Shown in pieces: positions 47,412 to 56,033 of a DNA stretch of 64,000 nucleotides. Within the stretch, counting starts at the first letter, position 1. Each line of letters begins with the position of its first letter. Origin of the DNA: Limnanthes douglasii subsp. nivea (lineage: Eukaryota; Streptophyta; Magnoliopsida; Brassicales; Limnanthaceae). Made by a program: the position numbers and the translations under genes. The notes under the pieces were generated by a model. That model was given only the letters and a program-made list of their open reading frames with translations. It was not told where the DNA came from and made no database searches. The stretch is from the NCBI GenBank assembly GCA_036936605.1, contig JAUPFV010000002.1:199353273-199417272 (forward strand). Reading direction: 5' to 3'.

Positions 47412-49362
47412 ATCCTTGTTGATTCTAACTACCCCTAGAGTTTTAGGGGCAAGAGTTGTTGCATAGCATTCTTTTGCTATTGTTTTGCTGCTCCGGAAAT
47501 TGCCTACTTATCCATGAATATCATATTTCAAGCATTGATGGACCGTAGAGGCTACAGTGTGCATTTTGGAGAGCCAAGACCTCCCAAAAAATTTATTATA
47601 CGATGTTGGGCAATCCACCACAACAAATATCACTCTTATCATTTTTTTAAAGGGTCCCTTGCCCAATAATACTTCCTCTTCGAACTCCCTGATTACATGT
47701 GCAGAACTTCCTGTGAAGCCTACAATGTTTCTGTTCGAACGTTGAATAACATGTGGGTTTCTCATTTGCTTGTAGGAGCTTAAAAACAGGATGTTTGCCG
47801 AACTTCAAGTATCAATCAGAATTCGGTGTATATCGTTTCCCCTATTGAAGCCCCTATGACCATCGCATCCTCATGCGGTCTTGCAATGTCCCTGATTTTG
47901 ATCTGGATCAGGATCCAGATACTCAGAGTCTACATCAAATCTTTCAACAATCACCATTGCACCCTCTTGTGTAGATGTCCCAGGATTATTCGAAAGGCTC
48001 GTCCGGGGAGCATTATTTTGCGTAGTATCGAGTCTGTTTACATTTTGATTTTTAACGTAGGCTCCTAACTTTCCCCTCTCAATAAGGTTCTGGACCTCCT
48101 GTTTCAGTGCTATGAAATCCTGAGTATCATGGCCTATATCATTATGATATTGATAAAAATGAGTGCTTAATTTCTCTCTAGGGGGCTGCAACGCTGTCGA
48201 CTTTCTAAAATGCACCTTATTTTTAGTCTTATTATAAATTATAGCCACACTTTCCCCCAACTCAGCAAACCATACAGGATGAACCCAGGACCCCCTCTTA
48301 CTTCTTGTTTGTTGGCTTTGAGTTTGGTTGGATTGATTCTGTCTCGACCGATTGGACCCTTGTCCGGTCTCTTTTTCTCTATAACCGGATTGGTTAATGG
48401 CCGAAGGAGTTGTTTGTTGTAGTGGTATACCTCACTTAACGGTGTACCCTTGTTTTCTTTGTCTCTTTTACATTGATCTGTTTTCCCACTTGGTTTAATA
48501 AACTAACCCAGGTCATAGCCTTCTTCTGAGTCACATAATCAGCTAAATACCCTGGATTTAGACCTTGCCTAAGGGAAGCAATCATAACTTGTTCAAAGCA
48601 ATCTGCTAACCCATTCTTCGTATTCACAAAACGACTTATGTACTTCTTCAGGGACTCGTTTGGTTTCTGAGCACAATAGATAATGGTGTCCCCATTACCC
48701 TTCAGTTCCTTACTTCCAATAAATTGCCTCCGGAAGGCAACCCAAAATGTATCAAAATTTCTTATACACTCATGAGGGAGGGTGTTAAACCATATAAGGG
48801 AACTCCCTGTGAAAGTTTGGTAGAAAAACCTACATAAAATCTTGTCACCATCGTTAAATTTCATCATAAATTTTTTAAACCGTTCCAGTTGTTGTCCAGA
48901 TCTCGACTCCCATCATATTTCTCCATCTTGGAGCTATCAAACCTTTTGGGAAGATATCCGGAGAGTATTTTTGCGCACAAAGAGATTGCCTCCAATTATT
49001 GCTGCGACTGAAAATGGTATCTTCATTAGGGGTTGTAAAAATACTCGGTTCAGACTGAAAGGCAAAGGGATCAATCAACAACTGATCAATATGCTTGTGA
49101 GCTGACCCCTTACCTTGGTGCCTCTTGAGCCTGCCATGTCTGTCCCTTTTTCTTGAATGCTTTTTAGTTAACCTCGTTTTCTTTTTAGATCTCCTTTTAT
49201 GACTACTTGAAGATAGTGATTCTTCAAAGACTTCCTTTATTGAACTGCTGGAGGACTCAGAGGCAGAACTCTCAACAGACTTAGATCGATGTGTTTTTTT
49301 CGAGCTGAGATAAGTCTTCAAAGATTGCTCATTATATCCAGGATTGTCAGTGTGATGAAGTA
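47412..49362 (-). pseudogene. gag and protease of element C (part 2, left of D)
   Basis: The minus strand continues the gag started at 60144-59940. It holds a Ser-rich and basic region (49321-49110), the gag domain (49000-48440; PKGLIAPRWRNMMGVEIWTT then FTGSSLIWFNTLPHE in shifted frames) and a knuckle YQYHNDIGHDTQDF with Cys residues changed (about 48165-48120). The protease (47800-47508) has DTxSSANILF-like sequence, followed by NRNIVGFTGSSAHVIREF. Element D splits the N-terminal third. Several stops and frameshifts. Confidence 0.86.
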
Positions 49363-49367
49363 CTAAC
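49363..49367. repeat. Target-site duplication of element D, left
   Basis: CTAAC precedes the D LTR here and recurs exactly at 59935-59939 after the 3' LTR. Confidence 0.9.
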
Positions 49368-49842
49368 TGATGAGTCCGAATTCAGCATGCTCCCCGAACA
49401 AGGGTAAATCGGTCTAGTCTCTCCGGATACCGGACAAGTCACATGGACATGGATCGAACAGGTCACTTGGACCGGACAGATTACTTTGAACACTATGAAC
49501 ATAGGGTTGTTTGAACTATGAAAAAAGTACTAAAACACCTAAACACTTCTTGACTAAGCTACTTGCTCTCCTACTTAGAGCTCATGGGTCTTTAAACATG
49601 ACCCGTGTCCATTAAACATGACCCGAAAGCCCATTAGGGCCCAATATCAGGGTATAAATACCCAACCACCTGCATTAACTATGGGTAATGAGAATTAACT
49701 GCTACCAAGCTGCTTAATTATCTCTCTACTCTCTACTCTAAAACAATTAAACACCCACACACCACCTTTAAACACCCACACACCACCTTAAAACACCAAC
49801 TGAAATTACCAGCCTACCCTTAGGCGATTATTATCCTCACCA
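49368..49842 (+). mobile_element. 5' LTR of element D
   Basis: The 475-bp LTR opens TGATGAGTCC and ends CCTCACCA, with TATA box GGTATAAATACCC at 49651-49663. A tandem AAACACCCACACACCACCTT repeat near its 3' end has two copies here and three in the 3' LTR. Hand alignment with 59439-59934 gives about 11 substitutions, so D is the youngest element in the window. Confidence 0.95.
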
Positions 49843-49843
49843 A

Positions 49844-49861
49844 ATTGGCGACCACAGTGGG
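49844..49861 (+). other. Primer-binding-site-like sequence, element D
   Basis: ATTGGCGACCACAGTGGG follows the LTR after 1 base. B and C have ATTGGCGACCACGGTGGG- and TTGGCGACTGCAGTGGG-type sites in the same place. The primer tRNA was not determined. Confidence 0.7.
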
Positions 49862-49866
49862 AGGCG

Positions 49867-52257
49867 ATGGTGCATGAATCAAGCATTCAAAACCAGCTAA
49901 AAAACTCTGTCCGAATGAATCCGGACAATCCTGAGCTGCCACCAGCTTTGCTTGAAGTGGTGGAAGAGAACGATGAGTACACTGTCGAGGAGCGTGACAG
50001 GCTAAAGTGTGAAATAGAGGCTCTGAGGGAAGAAAATGCCAAGATGGGCGTGAAAGAAAAATCCAAAGCATCAGTTGCTCATCGCACCGATAACCCCAGA
50101 GAGCATGAGGCTTCAAAAACTCATGTGAGCACCAAAAAGACTCATGCCAGTTCTAAAAAGTCTCACCGGTCCAAACCTGTGGAGAGTTCTGACTCGAGCT
50201 CAGACTCTTCAGATAGCTCTTCGGACAGCGAGGGAAATGAAAAATCCTTGTCCTCTAGCAGTGATGAGGGTCGAACCAGGAAAAAGCAAAAGCAGGTTAA
50301 GAAATATTCAAGAAAAAGAGACAGACGTGGAAGAATGAAAAGGCATATTGGCAAGGGATCATCTCACCACCGGAGGTATACGAACAAGATGTTGATGGAT
50401 CCCTTTGCTTTCCATGATGAACCAGGTATCTTTACAACTCCCAATGAGGATACTGTGTTCAGTCGTGGAAGGAATTGGAGGCAGTCTCCACTGTCTTCTA
50501 AAATTCTGTCCGGAAACCTCCCCAAGAGGTTTGATAGTACTAAAATAGAGAAGTACGATGGCAGTACTGATCCAGACAATCATCTGGAGCAATTCAAGAA
50601 CTTCATGATGAAATTTGATGACGATGATAAACTACTCTGTAGGGCATTCTCCCAATCGTTCACGGGGAGTGCTCTGAAATGGTACAACAGCCTGCCTCAG
50701 GGTTGTATTAAAGATTTCGATACGTTTTGGGTGGCCTTTCGAAGGCAGTTCGTAGGGAGTAAGGAGCTGAAGGGAAATGGAGACACAATAATCCATTGTG
50801 CTCAGGAGCCAAATGAGTCCTTGAAAGAGTACATAAGCCGTTTTGTGAACACAAAGAATGGGTTGGCTGATTGCTTCGAACAGGTGGCAATAGCATCCCT
50901 AAGGCAAGGTTTGAACCCATGCAATCTGGCTGATTCAGTGACCAGAAAGAAGGCCATGACCTGGGGAGGGTTGCTAAATCAAGTTGGCAAACAAATAAAC
51001 TTCGATGAAACAAAGAAAACCAGGGTGCACAGACAGGTGAGGTCCACCCCAGTGGCACCGACTCCAAATCAAAATCAGTCCGGGAACAAAGCAAGAGAAA
51101 CCGGACATGGGCATGGTAGGGAAAAAGCTCAGTCTCAACCAGCAGCTCCTGCTCAGAGTCAACAATACAGAAATAAAAGAGGGCCATGGGTCCAACCGGA
51201 GTGGTTCGCAGAGTTAAAAGAAAGTATGGCCACAATTTTTGATAAAACAAAAGATGAGGTGCATTACCGGAGACCGGCAACCCTGCAGTCTCCCAGAGAG
51301 CATCGTAACAACTCCTTTTGCCAATATCACAATGATATTGGCCATACCACTGATGACTGCATATCATTGAAACAAGAAGTTCAAAATTTGATTGAGAGGG
51401 GGAAGTTGGGTGCATACGTTAAAAGAAGAGGAGGCAACATGCCTGACAACACTCACCGGGTTGGTCCAAGTAATGCTGCCCCGGAGGGGGCCATGGTTAT
51501 AGTTGAAAGGTTTGATGTGGAATCTGAATACTTGGATCCTGATCCAACTCGAAACAGAGTGGGTACTATTGAGGAATGTTCTAGATCGGTCTCCGGGCTC
51601 ATTAAGTTTTTTGAGTCGCTTACAATTTTCGGAGGGGACACTATGACAGCTCCTACTGCTTCTTCGAGAAAGAGGCATGTTCATAATTTAGCCTCCCAGC
51701 TAGAAGGAGGCATGACATCTTATCAGTCACCGAACTCGTTCCCCTTTATTGTCTTTGATGAAGATGATTTGAGAGACATTGCTGGCCCTCATGAGGATGC
51801 TGTTGTCATAGGAGCATCTATAGGGGGCAATGAAATAAGACGAATCGTGGTGGATACTGGAAGCTCAGCCAATATCCTTTTCCTAACCACTTACAAGAAA
51901 ATGAAAAACCCAGCTGTAATTCAGAATTCGGACAGGTCAATCGTGGGCTTCACGGGCAGCTCAGCCGATGTGATCAGAGAGTTCGAAGAAGAGGTGTTAT
52001 TGGGCAGAGGCCCTTTCAAGAAAATGGTTAGAATACTCTTTATTGTGGTGGATTGTCCCACTTGCTATAATGCTATCCTAGGGAGGTCTTGGCTCTCTAG
52101 GATGCATGCAGTGGCTTCAACAGTCCACCAGTGCTTAAAGTATGCTGTTCAGGGACAGGTTGGGGTTGTCCGGAGCAGCCAAAAGATTGCAAGAGAATGC
52201 TATGCCACTGCCTTGGCTCCTCGAACGTTGGGGGCAGTCCGTATTAATGATCAATAG
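49867..52257 (+). CDS. gag-protease of element D (Tat-type gypsy)
   Basis: An intact 796-aa frame. Order: acidic helix, Ser-rich segment (about 90-125), basic KKYSRKRDRRGRMKRH, Retrotrans_gag-like domain (about 215-370; PKRFDSTKIEKYDGS to SLRQGLNP), a Gln/Pro-rich linker and a CX2HX4HX4C zinc knuckle (51319-51360). The aspartic protease has VVDTGSSANILF (51850-51880) and GRSWLSRMHAV. Gag packages the RNA and forms the particle; the protease cleaves the polyprotein. The ATG is only 24 nt after the LTR; B and C have ACG at this codon. The frame ends at the TAG (52255) conserved in the sister elements, and pol continues in the same frame. Confidence 0.92.
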   Translation: MVHESSIQNQLKNSVRMNPDNPELPPALLEVVEENDEYTVEERDRLKCEIEALREENAKMGVKEKSKASVAHRTDNPREHEASKTHVSTKKTHASSKKSHRSKPVESSDSSSDSSDSSSDSEGNEKSLSSSSDEGRTRKKQKQVKKYSRKRDRRGRMKRHIGKGSSHHRRYTNKMLMDPFAFHDEPGIFTTPNEDTVFSRGRNWRQSPLSSKILSGNLPKRFDSTKIEKYDGSTDPDNHLEQFKNFMMKFDDDDKLLCRAFSQSFTGSALKWYNSLPQGCIKDFDTFWVAFRRQFVGSKELKGNGDTIIHCAQEPNESLKEYISRFVNTKNGLADCFEQVAIASLRQGLNPCNLADSVTRKKAMTWGGLLNQVGKQINFDETKKTRVHRQVRSTPVAPTPNQNQSGNKARETGHGHGREKAQSQPAAPAQSQQYRNKRGPWVQPEWFAELKESMATIFDKTKDEVHYRRPATLQSPREHRNNSFCQYHNDIGHTTDDCISLKQEVQNLIERGKLGAYVKRRGGNMPDNTHRVGPSNAAPEGAMVIVERFDVESEYLDPDPTRNRVGTIEECSRSVSGLIKFFESLTIFGGDTMTAPTASSRKRHVHNLASQLEGGMTSYQSPNSFPFIVFDEDDLRDIAGPHEDAVVIGASIGGNEIRRIVVDTGSSANILFLTTYKKMKNPAVIQNSDRSIVGFTGSSADVIREFEEEVLLGRGPFKKMVRILFIVVDCPTCYNAILGRSWLSRMHAVASTVHQCLKYAVQGQVGVVRSSQKIARECYATALAPRTLGAVRINDQ

Positions 52258-52263
52258 CAGTTT
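52255..52263 (+). promoter_or_regulatory. Conserved PR-RT boundary stop, TAG CAG TTT (element D)
   Basis: The stop lies between the protease and RT frames, which are in the same phase. B, C and E have a stop at the aligned codon followed by CAG CTA, CAG CTA and CAG TTA. D deviates from CAR-YYA only in the last base. A second in-frame stop, TGA at 52315-52317, occurs in D only. Confidence 0.55.
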
Positions 52264-52317
52264 GAGGGCCTTTCTGGGGATGAGGGTGAAATTGATGACC
52301 CCAGAGAGACCCCTTGA

Positions 52318-55300
52318 GTGTTGATACCAATTGAAGAGGATGGAACGCACTGTTTGGAAGAGGGTAAGAGTGTCAAGATAGGGTCCAAGATGCCACCGAT
52401 GTTGGAAAAAGAAATGTTGAAATTTTTGAAAGACCATCAGCACGTTTTTGCTTGCTGCAATGCTGATGTTACTGGAGTTCCATCAGAAGTGATATCCCAT
52501 CACTTATCTGTCCGGAGAGATGTAGCCCCAGTGGTTCAAAAAAGAAGAGCTTTCTCCAAAGAAAAGGCTGATGTCATTGTACAAGAGGTTGACAGACTCA
52601 CAAAGATGGGGCACATTAAAGAATCTCAATACCCTTTGTGGACTGCCAATCCTGTCCTGGTAAAAAAGAAAAATGGCAAGTGGCGCATGTGCATTGACTT
52701 CACAGATCTCAATAGATCTTGCCCAAAAGATTTGTATCCGGTCCCCCGGATAGATCAGTTAGTAGACTCTACCTCTGGGAACAAGCTGTTTTCCTTTATG
52801 GATGCCTTCTCCGGGTATAATCAGATTCAAGTAGATCCAAAAGATCAAGAGCATACCACGTTTGTCACTGACAGGGGTCTACATTGTTACAAGGTGATGC
52901 CGTTTGGTTTGAAAAATGTTGGGGCTACTTATCAGAGGTTAGTTAACAAGGCATTTACTGATCAAATCGGAAGAAATATGGAAGTATACATTGACGATAT
53001 GATGGTGAAAAGTATGGATGAGCAGTTGCACTTGTCCGATCTCCAAGAAACTTTTGCCAACTTGGCAAAAGTGAATTTGAAATTAAATCCTGAAAAGTGT
53101 GTGTTCGGAGTGCAGTCCGGGAAGTTCTTAGGGTATATCATAAGTGAACATGGAATACAGCCCGATCCGGACCAGCTCAATGCTCTATTCCAAATGGAGC
53201 CTCCTCGAAACATTAAAGAAGTGCAGCGATTAACGGGGATATTAGCTGCCTTAAACAGATTCATCTCGAGGTCTTCGGACAGGTGTGCTCCTTTCTTTCA
53301 AACTTTGATGGGTGCAAAGGGGTTCGAGTGGACCCCACAGTGTGATGAGGCTTTTAATGAAATCAAGAAACACTTGTCCTCCCCCAAAACTTTGTTCAAA
53401 CCAGTTGATGGGGAGACTCTCTTCGTATATTTGGCAGTTTCAAGTTGTGCCATCAGTGCTGTGCTGGTAAGAGAGGTCGATGGACATCCCCACCCAGTGT
53501 ATTACATCAGCAAAAGCTTGATAGATGCTGAAAGGCGTTACTTGAAACTTGAAAAATTGGCATTAGCCCTGGTGATAGCTGCAAGGAAGATGAGGCCTTA
53601 TTTTCAGGCTCATCCTATCGTCGTCCGGACCTCTTTTCCCTTAAAAAATGTACTTCAAAAAACAGAAATTTCGAGCAAAATGACTAAGTGGTCAGTAGAG
53701 TTGGGGGACTTCGATATAGACTTTGCTCCCCAGACAGCAGTCAAAGCCCAAGCTGTGGCTGATTTTCTGGTTGAATTCCACTTCGATAGGGATTCGGAGC
53801 AAGCTACTGATATAAAAGATAAGAAAATGTGGGTCGTCCGAACAGACGGTGGATCTAGTACTATGGGATGTGGTGCAGGAATATGTTTAACTTCCCCATA
53901 TGGGGACAACATGTACCAGGCTATTTGTTTTGCTTTCAGGGCATCTAATAACGAGTCCGAATACGAAGCAGCTATAGCTGGGTTAAAGTTAGCCTACATC
54001 TATGGGGCTAAGAGGGTCAAGCTGCTAAGTGACTCCCAATTGCTTGTCCACCATGCCTTAAGCCAATCTGAGGCTAGAAAGGAGCAGCTTGTAAAGTATT
54101 TACTCCTCCTAAAAAATGAAGCACTGAAATTTAAAGCTGTTGTCTATGAGTACATTCCCCGGACAGAAAATGAGCTAGCAGACTCATTGGCAACTATAGC
54201 ATATACGGCGTCATACCCATGGATCCATGTGCTTGAAAGCCCTTCTATTCAACTTGGTAAGGGTAAAGAAGAGGAAATTTTTGAAATACAAGTGAAACAA
54301 CCTCAAGATTGGAGGTTTCCTCTCTTGCAATATCTCTCTGATGGTGTTGTGCCTCCAGATAAGTCACAAGCCAGAACATTGAAACACAAAGCTCGTGGTT
54401 TCATCATATTGAGAGAAGTGTTGTACAAAAAGTCCTACAGTAAACCTCTCTTGCGTTGTTTGGGGGATGACGAATCACAAGTAGTCTTCTCCGAATTGCA
54501 TGATGGTGAGGGATCAACCCATTGTGGATTTAGAGCTTTAACAAGAAGAGTATTACTCTCTAGATACTATTGGCCATCAATCATGAAAGATGCTAATGAA
54601 TTGGTGAGGAGGTGTGACACATGCCAAAGGTACAACAATGAAATTAATGTACCAGCCATTCCTTTGGAGTCAATTTCTGAGCCCATCCCTTTTGCTCGAT
54701 GGGGGTTGGATTTAGTAGGGCCTCTCCCTGTGGCGTCCGGAGGGCGCAGAACTATAATTGTGGCCATTGACTACTTCTCGAACTGGATAGAAGCAGCTCC
54801 TCTGGCAGGGACAACATCAAAAGCTGTCATAAAATTCATTTTATCCAACATATGTTGCAGATTTGGTGTTCCACAGAAAATAACAACAGACAATGGGCCA
54901 CAGTTCGACAATAGATAAATGGAAAGCTTATGTGCCTCAAGGGGTATACAGCATTGTTTTTCTTCACCTTTCCACCCACAAGCAAATGGGCAAGTTGAAG
55001 TGGCTAATATAACCATACTCTCCGGTTTAAAGAAGAACTTGGAAGGGGCTGCTGGGAAGTGGCCTAGTTATTTGCAAGAAGTCTTGTGGGCCTACCGGAC
55101 AACACCTGGGGCTGCAACACAAGAATCACCATTCGCCTTGGTCTATGGAATGGATGCAGTAGCCCCCATAGAGAAGACACTCTCTTCCTTTCGTGTTCAC
55201 AACTTCTCCGAACACGCTAATGAGATGGCAATCAGAAATCAACTTAATTTGATAGAAGAAAGACGGGTTAAAGCTCACCTTAGAGTTGCACACTATCAGG

Positions 55301-55545
55301 GCTTGATGAGGAGAAGGTTTGCTTCCAAAGTTAAAAGAAGAGATTTCCAACCAGGGGACAAAGTATTAAGGAAGGTCTTCTTGCACACTAAAGAAAGGCT
55401 CTTCGGAAAGCTGGCCCCAACTTGGGAGGGTCCGTATATTGTGGTTGAAAGAATCAAGCCTGGAACTTATTGGTTGGAAGACAAAGATGGCAGGGTTCTA
55501 ACTCATCCTTGGAATATTGAGCATCTTCGGATGTACTTGGAATAA
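52318..55545 (+). pseudogene. pol of element D: RT, two RNase H domains, integrase
   Basis: One frame split by a single TAA (54916-54918), and preceded by TGA (52315). Domains: linker; RT with FMDAFSGYNQIQVDPKDQ and the catalytic YIDDM (52986-53000); gypsy RNase H (about 53330-53790); a second RNase H (53839-54200) with RTDGGS, NESEYEA and LSDSQL; integrase with HHCC (54493-54630) and DDE residues in WGLDLVGP, TTDNGPQFD and GQVEVAN. The GPY/F module WEGPYIVVERIKPGTY is at 55423-55470. It ends EHLRMYLE, TAA. There is no chromodomain. Apart from two nonsense mutations it looks complete. Doubled RNase H and no chromodomain fit the Tat lineage. Confidence 0.92.
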
Positions 55546-55590
55546 CACTTGTGTAAATATTTACTTGTTTGAATATCCATGTAAATATTT

Positions 55591-55645
55591 GAGGGCATAC
55601 TCTTTCCTCCCTGGTGGCACGGGGAGGTTTTAATGAGGTGTCCGG
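55591..55645 (+). repeat. Conserved post-integrase motif, element D copy
   Basis: GGGCATACTCTTTCCTCCC, then TGGTGGCACGGGG, then AGGTTTTAATGAGG, about 45 bp after the integrase stop. Confidence 0.8.
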
Positions 55646-56033
55646 AGGGTTGAATAAAATTCGATGCCTTCTTCAAAATTTTCTAAGTATTTTCAAAGTT
55701 CTATCTTTTGTCATACTACCCGGACTGAAATATCTAAGGGCTATTTAAACTCTAGCCAGAGAATTTAAACACTCTCACAATGCAACAACTAAAAGCTACT
55801 TAAACTCTAGCTATCGAAACTAAAACAAACAATGAAAGAAGATGATGGTTGTGCAAAACTGAAATATTCATTAAACAACTTAAAATTGCCTTGGCCTTCC
55901 AAGGACTTTCGAATAAGTCAGGATACAGCACAAAAAACCTGTCCGAACAAATACCGGACACCGTTACAAAAAGAGTGCCTTTGCCTTCCAAGGACTTTAG
56001 TTTGAATAAAAAATAAACAAAGTAAACCATAAA

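Noticed and set aside
50708..51415. 235-aa open frame on the minus strand
   Set aside because: It lies wholly inside the intact D gag-protease frame and is a shadow of its codon use; no family resemblance.
52315..52317. TGA as a second recoding stop in D
   Set aside because: B and C have sense codons here, so it is most simply a lesion of D.
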